Assembly (NCBI RefSeq): GCF_000308275.2 | Contig: NZ_HG529490.1 | Location: forward strand, 186,001 to 250,000 | Source of the DNA: Levyella massiliensis | GTDB lineage: Bacteria > Bacillota > Clostridia > Tissierellales > Peptoniphilaceae | Direction: 5' to 3' | DNA length: 64,000 nt | Shown here: in pieces, positions 57,503 through 64,000 of the stretch | Position numbering within the stretch: the first letter of the stretch is position 1 | Layout: each line of letters starts with the position of its first letter | The notes under the pieces: generated by a model | The model's database searches: none | What the model was told of the DNA's origin: nothing | Seen by the model: only the letters and a program-made list of their open reading frames with translations | Program-made: the position numbers and the translations under genes

Positions 57503-58578
57503 AAGCATCGCTAGGAAAGGACGCGACCGGCTCTTTGACCGTAGAAGCCGCTTTCGTTTTGAGCTTCTTTGTGATTGCCATGGTCTCCTGGACGCTACTT
57601 CTTTTTGTCTTGCAAATTCAATCCATGACACAGCACGCCTTAGACCAGGCATGCCTTTCCCTGGCGGATAAGATTTCTCTTACACATACGCTAAGCGCAA
57701 AGGAAAGCGGGATTCGATCCTTTGTGAAAGCGATGGGGGCAAAGACGCTATCCATCCCTCTGCCTTCGCTATTGCGGGAGGTTGCTGGTACAAAGGCGCT
57801 TGAGACAGATCTCTCGCGAGAATTTCAAGCGTTTTTCGGACGAGGCGCCGGTTATGCCACGGCCATGCATTCGCCATCCTTTTCCATACGTGTTGCGGAC
57901 GAGGCAGATCTGCTCGAGGCAGATGTTTCGTATCGCTTGGATTTACCGGGTTTGTTGAAGCCGTTAGGACCGATTCCTGTGCACCAGCACACTACTTCGG
58001 GTCTGTGGCTGTTGACCGATGATCCTGTGTTTGGCAGTAATACCGAAAAAGAGAAGAAGGAAAAGGGAGAGGAGAGTATTTGGCAAAAGCCTCCGCTTAC
58101 GCGTGGGCGTATTTTGGTGGATCGCATGCGTAAAAAATCGGGAGCGCAGCAACTTCAACGAGGTCAAATCGTAGATTTGCGCTATGCAGACGGGACGGCA
58201 GAAGCGATTTTTTCGCTAAACCTGTTTTCTGCTACCTATGCCTCAGGAAACGGGAATGCGCCGGAACACTATCAGTTAAAAGAGGAGGGATTATTTCGTG
58301 CGCTGGCTTCGCAAGCCTCTCGCCTGAAAAAAGCGGTGCACGAACGGCAGATGTGGACGGACGAAACGGGCAGCAACTTTTCGTGGCAGCCCAAACAATG
58401 TCGGTTGCGCGTGATATTGCCGCTGGAAGCGCAGCATTTTTCGGGACAACTTCAAGCGATGGCCGAAAAAATACGCTATACGGAAGGGGTAGAACTCGTC
58501 TGGGCGTTTGAAGAAAAGGCGCTGGTGCCACAAAACGAGACAGGAGGGGAGCATGCCGGTTCAAGCGAAAACCACTAA
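57499..58578 (+). CDS. TadE-like pilus-associated protein
   Basis: The 359-residue product starts MKASLGKDATGSLTVEAAFVLSFFVIAMVSW: the G-S-L-T-V-E-A motif followed by a hydrophobic helix is the TadE/pseudopilin signature (glycine before the cleavage-like site, glutamate at +5). The remainder is an extracytoplasmic domain of about 320 residues without recognised motifs. It overlaps the preceding gene by ATGA and has ACGGAGG upstream. The frame is open from 57358, but that part overlaps the DUF5702-like gene. Confidence 0.8.
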   Translation: MKASLGKDATGSLTVEAAFVLSFFVIAMVSWTLLLFVLQIQSMTQHALDQACLSLADKISLTHTLSAKESGIRSFVKAMGAKTLSIPLPSLLREVAGTKALETDLSREFQAFFGRGAGYATAMHSPSFSIRVADEADLLEADVSYRLDLPGLLKPLGPIPVHQHTTSGLWLLTDDPVFGSNTEKEKKEKGEESIWQKPPLTRGRILVDRMRKKSGAQQLQRGQIVDLRYADGTAEAIFSLNLFSATYASGNGNAPEHYQLKEEGLFRALASQASRLKKAVHERQMWTDETGSNFSWQPKQCRLRVILPLEAQHFSGQLQAMAEKIRYTEGVELVWAFEEKALVPQNETGGEHAGSSENH

Positions 58579-59500
58579 GAAAACCGCTTTTGTATTTTTC
58601 GCGTTTTCCGAACGTGCGGTGCGCTTTGCCTATAGCGGGCTCATCATCCTGTTAATGCTTGGCATCATCCTGTTTCAAGGTTGGGAAAACCATCGTTTTA
58701 AGCTTCGTCAGGCAGAAGGCGTGAAGCAGGCTGAAACGCTCATCGAAGCCGGTTTCTACGCGGAAGCACAGGATATTTTAAAAAAGTTGCCGCGTCCTCT
58801 GCCGGAGAAGGTACAGCAGATGCTTTTTCAGGTATCGCTCAAAAAACATGATTTTGTCTATGCGTCGGCGATGCTTAAAACGGAGCCGTTTCCTCATAAG
58901 AAGGAGAATGCGTTGTTGTTGCTCTCCACGCTCGCGGAAGCCGACCGATCGCAGCAAGCGTGGAAAGTGCTCGCCACGGAACTGTCGGATGCAGATGCCA
59001 GTTTGCGTAAGCAGTGGGCGATAACCTTGTTAGAGGATGTTCGGGAAACGCCGATTGCGGATCAGTTTCAGAGCGGCTGGTATCACGACGCTTTTGCCAT
59101 TCTCAAGGATGAGGAAGGTTGCTATTTGACGGATGCTGAAGGCGAGGCGATTGATGCCGAGCGCTATGAAGAGATTCTTCCGGTCGAATCGGGCTTTGTG
59201 GCAAGACGCAGAAATTTATGGGTACGACTGGATAGCAATGGCCGTTTTGCGGGAACCGCTGCGGCGCCTGCAAAAGAAAAAACGCTGTCGCCGGATGCAA
59301 AATATCCGCTTCAACCGTATCAGGAAGGCAATCTGTGGGGTTACGCTTATCACGGAGAGCCGGTGACAAAAGCCCTGTATGAAAAAGCAAGCTCAGTTTC
59401 TTCACATGGGACAGCTTATGCTCTTTCCGAGGGCAAAACCTATCGAATTCGTTTTCGCGCGTTGCGGGAAGGCATTTCTTTCAATAGAATAGAACCGTAA
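58553..59500 (+). CDS. Membrane-anchored protein with TPR-like helices and WG-like repeats
   Basis: From ATG 58553 (GGAGGGGAGC upstream) the product is 315 residues. One membrane segment (about 28-45) is followed by helical segments resembling tetratricopeptide pairs (AETLIEAGFYAEAQDILKKL) and then by repeats of the WG type (GNLWGYAYHGEPVTKALYEKASSVSSHGTAYAL). It is the last gene of the Tad operon, overlapping the previous one. A scaffolding or assembly role is inferred from context only. Confidence 0.7.
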   Translation: MPVQAKTTKKTAFVFFAFSERAVRFAYSGLIILLMLGIILFQGWENHRFKLRQAEGVKQAETLIEAGFYAEAQDILKKLPRPLPEKVQQMLFQVSLKKHDFVYASAMLKTEPFPHKKENALLLLSTLAEADRSQQAWKVLATELSDADASLRKQWAITLLEDVRETPIADQFQSGWYHDAFAILKDEEGCYLTDAEGEAIDAERYEEILPVESGFVARRRNLWVRLDSNGRFAGTAAAPAKEKTLSPDAKYPLQPYQEGNLWGYAYHGEPVTKALYEKASSVSSHGTAYALSEGKTYRIRFRALREGISFNRIEP

Positions 59501-59549
59501 CCGATCGCTCGAAAACGGCACATGCCGTTGAAACGGAAAGAGGGGAAAC

Positions 59550-60803
59550 GTGACTACCGGAAGGCAAAGGCGTATAGGCATTCTAGGAGGAACGTTCGAT
59601 CCGGTACACTTCGGGCATTTACAGATGGCAGTAAATGCTATGGAAACCTGTGCACTGGATGAAGTACGATTTGTGCCGGCGTATGCACCGCCGCACAAAA
59701 AGGACAAGGAAGATAATGCGGAAGATCGCTTGGCCATGTTGGAGGCGGCGTTACAAGCCAATCCGGCTTTTATCGTGGACCGCCGCGAAATGGAGGCGAA
59801 GGAGAAGCAATATTCCTACGAAACTGTCGCGTCCTTTCGAAAAGAATTTCCGGATGCGGCCCTGTTTTTTATCATGGGCGAAGACAGTTTGATGAGCATT
59901 CGTACCTGGTATCAATGGGAAAGCTTGCTTTCCATGATCTCCGTGATTGTTTGTGCACGCGCAGAAGTGCCGGGAGATCTGATCGAACAGGTGCAAAAGC
60001 TGAATGCCGAAGGCTATTGCATTCAGATCGCCGGAGGACCGGGTATCGATGTGTCCTCCACAAAGATCCGTCAGCTGCTGTCAGAGGGACGGGAAGTGCG
60101 TTATCTGTTACCCGACGCCGTGAGCGGCTATATTTATGCACGCCATCTGTATGGTGCATCGCATTCTCAAGAAGAGGCGATGTTCTTAAAGGCGGTCGAA
60201 GACGAATCGCTGGCATTTTTGGACGAGGGAGAATTTCCCGCCATGGTGAAGCGACTACGCGCAACCCTTAAACCGCATCGCTTTCGGCATGTCATGCGCG
60301 TGGTAAAAACCGCCTCTTTTCTGGCCAAGCGCTATCATTGCGACCTTCAGAAGACACGTCTTGCCGCGCTCCTGCACGATTGTGCGAAGAGCTGTGAGAG
60401 AATGTATTTTTCGCAATTGCTGGAAAAAGGTTCTGTCCGGGAGGAGGACTGGAAACCGTCGCCTATTTTTCATGCGTATCTGGGACAATTTGTGTCACGC
60501 GACATCTATGGCGTAGAAGATCCGGAAGTATGCGAAGCCATCGCTTCCCATACGACGGGCAGCACGCACATGAGCCTCTTGGCAAAGATTGTTTTTTTAG
60601 CCGATGAGATTGAACCGCATCGTAATTTTCCTTATGTCGTGTATTTAAGAGAGAAAAGTTTGGAAAATTTGGATGAAGCCGTACTAGCAGGCATGAATGC
60701 TTCTCTGGTGTTCCTTCTGCATAGCGGCAGTCGTATCGAACTAAGCTCCATTACAGCACGTAATGCGTTTTTAGAACAGCAACATTCCTGTAACGGCCAA
60801 TGA
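59550..60803 (+). CDS. nadD: Fused nicotinate-nucleotide adenylyltransferase and YqeK-type HD phosphohydrolase
   Basis: The 417-residue product has two domains. Residues 1-190 are NadD: ILGGTFDPVHFGHL near the start (the nucleotidyltransferase GxFDPxHxGH motif), FVPAYAPPHKK and IDVSSTKIRQLLSEGREVRYLLP near the end. Residues about 225-410 are an HD domain like YqeK (HRFRHVMRV, AALLHDCAKS, AIASHTTGS), which in other Firmicutes is an Ap4A hydrolase. NadD converts NaMN to deamido-NAD. The start is GTG 59550 with GAGGGG upstream. Separate nadD and yqeK genes are commoner; here they are one frame without stop. rsfS overlaps or follows directly. Confidence 0.93.
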   Translation: MTTGRQRRIGILGGTFDPVHFGHLQMAVNAMETCALDEVRFVPAYAPPHKKDKEDNAEDRLAMLEAALQANPAFIVDRREMEAKEKQYSYETVASFRKEFPDAALFFIMGEDSLMSIRTWYQWESLLSMISVIVCARAEVPGDLIEQVQKLNAEGYCIQIAGGPGIDVSSTKIRQLLSEGREVRYLLPDAVSGYIYARHLYGASHSQEEAMFLKAVEDESLAFLDEGEFPAMVKRLRATLKPHRFRHVMRVVKTASFLAKRYHCDLQKTRLAALLHDCAKSCERMYFSQLLEKGSVREEDWKPSPIFHAYLGQFVSRDIYGVEDPEVCEAIASHTTGSTHMSLLAKIVFLADEIEPHRNFPYVVYLREKSLENLDEAVLAGMNASLVFLLHSGSRIELSSITARNAFLEQQHSCNGQ

Positions 60804-60829
60804 GCCGGCAGGAAGGAAAGGAGTCTTCA

Positions 60830-61174
60830 TTGACAGAGAATACAAAGGAGCAGGCAGCAATGACGGATCGCAATGCGATTATTGTACAGGCGGCCGAAGA
60901 TAAATTGGCAAGGGATATCAGCATTTTACCGATTCGCGAAGAGGCGGGTATTTGTGATTCCTTTATTGTCATGACGGGAAGAAATAAGAATCACACGCAG
61001 GCCATTGCAGATGCGATTACGCAGAAGTTGGCCGAACAGGGCATGGAGCCGAGAAGGACGGAAGGGATGCGTGAAGGCAGTTGGATTTTACTGGATTGCG
61101 ATGAGACCATTGTCCACATCTTCACGCAGTCGGAACGCGAATTTTATGATCTTGATGAACTTTGGAGCGACTGA
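60830..61174 (+). CDS. rsfS: Ribosomal silencing factor RsfS
   Basis: RsfS binds L14 and blocks subunit joining in starvation. The product contains RNAIIVQAAEDKLARDISILPIRE, then DSFIVMTGRNKNHTQAIADAI, EGMREGSWILLDCDETIVHIF and a final YDLDELWSD, all typical of the family. Several starts are possible: ATG 60800 (overlaps nadD as ATGA), TTG 60830 (GGAAAGGAG at seven bases) and ATG 60860 (AAAGGAG at nine bases). I chose TTG 60830 (114 residues); ATG 60860 would give 104 residues. It sits in the conserved nadD-yqeK-rsfS context. Confidence 0.9.
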   Translation: MTENTKEQAAMTDRNAIIVQAAEDKLARDISILPIREEAGICDSFIVMTGRNKNHTQAIADAITQKLAEQGMEPRRTEGMREGSWILLDCDETIVHIFTQSEREFYDLDELWSD

Positions 61175-61176
61175 GC

Positions 61177-61881
61177 GTGTCCAAGCGCATCGAAAAGATT
61201 TTATTTGCGGTACTCTTTATCGGTGTGGTCATTATCGGAGGATGGCGTTTATTTGTGGGCGAGGCGTCCACGCCTTCGAATGATGATGCACCATCACAAA
61301 AGGACAGCCTTGTTTCCGAAATATCGGAGGGAGAGAAAGATAGCGCCTCTGTAGCAGGCGTCGTAGCGTCGGAAAAGGGGAAGACAAGTACAGAGTCTAC
61401 CTCCGTTGCTGAAAACGTAACGGTTTATGTGGGTGGCGCGGTACAAAAGCCGGGCCTTTACACACTTTCCGCAGAGAAACGCGTGCAGGATGCACTGGAG
61501 ATGGCCGGCGGTCTTACGAAAGATGGCGCGTTGGCAGCCATTAACCCGGCGCAACATTTGGAAGACGAAATGAAAATTGTGGTGCCGGCCGAAAAAGAGG
61601 CAACGACGACGCAGAGCGTCACTCCCGATCCGGTAAGTGTACCGTCAACCGGAGCCAAAGCAACGGAAAATAAGTCGACGATCCATGCAAAGAGAATCAA
61701 TATCAATACAGCCACGATAGAAGAACTGCAGACCTTGCCGTCGATTGGAAAAGCCAAGGCGGAAGCCATTGTGGCATATCGCCAAAAGAAGCCGTTTCAG
61801 TCGGCAGAAGAAATTATGCAAGTTTCCGGCATCGGGAAAAAAGTGTTCGAGAAGATTCGCGATCGTATCATCGTACGATAA
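61177..61881 (+). CDS. comEA: ComEA-like DNA-binding competence protein
   Basis: ComEA binds incoming double-stranded DNA at the membrane surface during transformation. From GTG 61177 the product is 234 residues: an N-terminal membrane segment (about 9-24), a linker, an SLBB domain (VTVYVGGAVQKPGLYTL, about 80-135), a Thr/Ser linker, and a C-terminal double helix-hairpin-helix (INTATIEELQTLPSIGKAKAEAIVAYR and VSGIGKKVFEKIRDRI). The first start in frame is TTG 61162, but GTG lies three bases after the rsfS stop with TGGAG upstream. With comEC at 8 kb, two late-competence proteins are present. Confidence 0.92.
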   Translation: MSKRIEKILFAVLFIGVVIIGGWRLFVGEASTPSNDDAPSQKDSLVSEISEGEKDSASVAGVVASEKGKTSTESTSVAENVTVYVGGAVQKPGLYTLSAEKRVQDALEMAGGLTKDGALAAINPAQHLEDEMKIVVPAEKEATTTQSVTPDPVSVPSTGAKATENKSTIHAKRININTATIEELQTLPSIGKAKAEAIVAYRQKKPFQSAEEIMQVSGIGKKVFEKIRDRIIVR

Positions 61882-61896
61882 GGTATCATGAAACCA

Positions 61897-61925
61897 TTGA
61901 AACCTGTCAAGGAATTTGGTAAAAT
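61897..61925 (+). promoter_or_regulatory. Promoter of secG
   Basis: TTGAAA (61897-61902) and TAAAAT (61920-61925) are 17 bp apart with TGG just before the -10 (extended). Confidence 0.8.
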
Positions 61926-61970
61926 TTATAGTACTGTAACTACCATATCGAGAAGCAAGGGGTGAATTCA

Positions 61971-62195
61971 TTGAAACCAGTTATTATTGCAATTCTTGTT
62001 TTGGCCAGCATCGTGATTATTGCGGCAACGCTGATGATGGAGCCCAAAACCAAGGCCGGAGCATTGTTTGGACAGGAGTCCAATGTATACGGAACCTCAG
62101 TACATCGTCCGAAAGATGATATGCTGAACAAAGTAACGATCGTTTGCGGTGTCATTTTTGTTATCAGTTTGATTGCTTTGCTCGCTATAAAATGA
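61971..62195 (+). CDS. secG: Preprotein translocase subunit SecG
   Basis: SecG is the small accessory subunit of the SecYEG protein-conducting channel. From TTG 61971 (AAGGGG at eight bases) the product is 74 residues with two membrane helices (about 2-20 and 50-72) and the family loop GALFGQESNVYGTSVHRPKDDMLNKVT. The first possible start is GTG 61962 but the ribosome binding site then overlaps the start codon. It lies directly upstream of rnr, the common Firmicutes secG-rnr arrangement, but a terminator separates them. Confidence 0.9.
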   Translation: MKPVIIAILVLASIVIIAATLMMEPKTKAGALFGQESNVYGTSVHRPKDDMLNKVTIVCGVIFVISLIALLAIK

Positions 62196-62205
62196 GACCT
62201 TTTTG

Positions 62206-62237
62206 AAGCCGAGGATATCCTCGGCTTTTTCTTTTTT
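62206..62237 (+). terminator. Terminator or attenuator between secG and rnr
   Basis: Perfect palindrome AAGCCGAGGAT/ATCCTCGGCTT (62206-62227) then TTT, C and six T residues. As rnr follows within 70 bp without a clear -10/-35 pair, it may act as a partial terminator. Confidence 0.85.
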
Positions 62238-62305
62238 ACCATATGAATCTGAGGGATGGGTACAATAATCTTGGACATGGTCTCATCCGAGAGGAGGAAG
62301 TCACT

Positions 62306-64000
62306 ATGGATTTGAAAGATTTTTTGTTGTCCTACTTTACCAGTGAACAGTATGAACCGATGCGCACAAAGGAATTAGCCGATTTATTCGGCTTGGAGGG
62401 AAAGACTCGCATCGATTTTTACGACGCGATTGACAGCATGCTGGAAAAAGAAATGATCAAAATGAGTAAACGCGGCCGCATTAAAGCTTATCCGATTGCG
62501 GGAGGCGAGGAAGAGGATGTCGAGAGTGCCTCCGAAGAGCTGACAAAGCGTGCGCCGGATTTTGATGTGAGTTTTATGCCGCTTCAGGGAAAAGAAAAAG
62601 AAAAGCTGCATCACGGCAAGAAAAAGAGCATTGCGGCGAAAAAAGTAAGCCATGAGACGCTGAAAAAGACGAAAGCGGTAACGGAAAAACCACAGCCGGC
62701 GGAAAAAAGCGCGAAGGATGGCGCAGTAGCCGAGGAAAATACGACCGATCCTCTGGTGGGACGTTTGAGTGGTAATGCCAAGGGCTTTGCCTTTTTCCTC
62801 TCGGAACGCGAAGAGCAGCCGGATGTCTTTATTGCGCCGGATGATTTAAACGGGGCTCTGCATGGTGATCGGGTACGCATCGAAATTACGCAAGCCCCTG
62901 ATCCCGAAGTGGGAAGAAATGCAAACGGCCGTGTGGTACAGATTCTTTCTCGCAACACGGATCCGATCGTCGGCCTCTATGAAAAGAAAAACGGCTACGG
63001 TTTCGTTTTACCGGATAAAAAGAATTATACTTGCGATATTTACATTGCGGATGCCGATGCGATGGAAGCAGACGATGGCGACAAAGTTATCGTTGAACTG
63101 TTTGGCGCCGATGACAATGAGGGCAATCCTTCCGGACGGATTTTGGAAGTGCTCGGACCTGCCGGTGCAAAAGGCGTAGATATCACCTCGGTCGCACGTG
63201 AATTTCAACTGCCTTATGAGTTCTCCGAAGACACATTAAAAGAAGCAGAAGCCTTGCCGGAAGAAGTGGATAAAGCGGATTACCGTGGCAGACGAGACTT
63301 GCGAAACAAGTTTACGGTCACGATAGACGGTGCCGATGCGAAAGACTTTGACGATGCGATCTCTGTGGAAAAACGGGGAAGATATTACAATCTCTATGTG
63401 CATATTGCGGATGTTTCACACTACGTGAAGCCCGGATCGGCCATTGATCGTGATGCGTACGAACGCGGCAATTCTGTGTACTTACTGGACCGCGTTATTC
63501 CTATGTTGCCCGAGAAGCTCTCCAACGGGTTGTGCTCACTGAATCCCGATGTGGATCGCATGGCCATGACTACGCAGATGACGTTGGATCTGGAAGGCAA
63601 TGTGGTGGATCACCAGTTTTATCCGAGCGTAATCCGCTCCAACCATCGCTTGGTGTATGACGATGTGTCGGATTACATCGAAAATGGCACGGTGTTTGAT
63701 GAAGACGAAGTGCTTTTTGATCAGTTGGATATTATGGCGGAATTGTATCGTTTGCTGGCTAAGAAACGCGTAGAGCGTGGTACGCTGGATTTTGATTTTC
63801 CGGAGACCGATATTCGTCTGGATGAAAATGGCGCTGCTGTAGAGGTGAAGTTAGCGGAAAGACGGACTGCCAATCGCGTCATTGAAGAGTTTATGATCCT
63901 CAACAATGTGGTGGTAGGCACGACATTCTACGAGAAAAAACTGCCCTTTGTCTATCGCGTGCACGCAGAACCGAAGGCGGAAGATATTGAGCGCTTAAAT
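62306..64000 (+). CDS. rnr: Ribonuclease R, 5' part (truncated by window end)
   Basis: RNase R is a 3'-to-5' exoribonuclease that degrades structured RNA. The 565 visible residues start MDLKDFLLSYF with a winged-helix segment (to about 70), a Lys/Glu-rich linker of about 75 residues, two OB-type cold-shock domains (GFAFFLSEREEQPDVFIAP and YGFVLPDKKNYTCDIYI) and the RNB catalytic domain from about 330. That domain has TIDGADAKDFDDAIS carrying catalytic aspartates, then VHIADVSHYVKPGSAIDRDA, LDRVIPMLPEKLSNGLCSL and RGTLDFDFPET. GAGGAGGAAG precedes the ATG. The frame is still open at 64000. Confidence 0.95.
   Translation, partial: MDLKDFLLSYFTSEQYEPMRTKELADLFGLEGKTRIDFYDAIDSMLEKEMIKMSKRGRIKAYPIAGGEEEDVESASEELTKRAPDFDVSFMPLQGKEKEKLHHGKKKSIAAKKVSHETLKKTKAVTEKPQPAEKSAKDGAVAEENTTDPLVGRLSGNAKGFAFFLSEREEQPDVFIAPDDLNGALHGDRVRIEITQAPDPEVGRNANGRVVQILSRNTDPIVGLYEKKNGYGFVLPDKKNYTCDIYIADADAMEADDGDKVIVELFGADDNEGNPSGRILEVLGPAGAKGVDITSVAREFQLPYEFSEDTLKEAEALPEEVDKADYRGRRDLRNKFTVTIDGADAKDFDDAISVEKRGRYYNLYVHIADVSHYVKPGSAIDRDAYERGNSVYLLDRVIPMLPEKLSNGLCSLNPDVDRMAMTTQMTLDLEGNVVDHQFYPSVIRSNHRLVYDDVSDYIENGTVFDEDEVLFDQLDIMAELYRLLAKKRVERGTLDFDFPETDIRLDENGAAVEVKLAERRTANRVIEEFMILNNVVVGTTFYEKKLPFVYRVHAEPKAEDIERLN

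Overview
The window looks like chromosome from a low-to-mid-GC member of the Bacillota, most plausibly an anaerobic coccus of the Tissierellia/Peptoniphilaceae type. This is an inference from gene content: a Firmicutes-style rpsL-rpsG-fusA-tuf block, rpoB-rpoC, the L13-S9 pair, a Tad pilus set with Flp1-like and DUF5702-like proteins, and Cna-B surface proteins with xPKTGD sorting signals. No 16S or tRNA gene is visible, so the genus is not established.

Layout. 1-1146: L13/S9 operon with a canonical promoter, structured leader and terminator. 1.2-8 kb: small exported and membrane proteins, a zinc-dependent phospholipase C-like protein, an Atg22-type transporter, and a nine-unit 64-bp array of nested hairpins between two converging genes. 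8-17 kb: comEC, rodA, nth, a HI0933-type flavoprotein and a long-form ileS. 17-24.8 kb: rpoB-rpoC with tandem promoters and unusually acidic C-terminal tails. 24.8-28.4 kb: a poorly conserved stretch with a frameshifted exported protein, a membrane protein with a pentapeptide tail, and several families of tandem hairpin repeats (54, 41, about 36 bp) just upstream of the str operon promoter. 28.4-32.9 kb: rpsL, rpsG, fusA, tuf.

33-47.7 kb is a surface-protein island: two paralogous giant Cna-B adhesins and a third three-repeat surface protein. All end in a proline-rich stalk, xPKTGD, a membrane anchor and a basic tail. The adhesin pair share almost identical 5' leaders and 3' ends but have different middles. 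Each leader holds a small upstream ORF containing a GACA tetranucleotide tract. In the second locus (22 perfect copies) the upstream ORF runs to an ATGA overlap with the adhesin start; either other frame meets a TAG first. This looks like a repeat-number-controlled, translation-coupled phase switch and is the most interesting candidate system here. The first adhesin is also split by a -1 frameshift at an A7 tract.

47.7-50.1 kb: a GntR/YtrA-type regulator with an ABC exporter whose ATPase gene is frameshifted at another A7 tract; the module ends directly against a 43-bp copy of the 3' end of tuf. 50.1-59.5 kb: an XRE regulator, then a Tad pilus operon (ATPase, two inner-membrane platform proteins, Flp pilin, TadE-like proteins, a large DUF5702-like protein and a WG-repeat protein) behind a structured leader. 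59.5-64 kb: a fused nadD-yqeK, rsfS, comEA, secG and the 5' part of rnr, which runs off the window.

Where genes have several possible starts I chose the one with a good Shine-Dalgarno sequence and family-typical length; these choices are stated per entry. All assignments come from reading the sequence without database searches.
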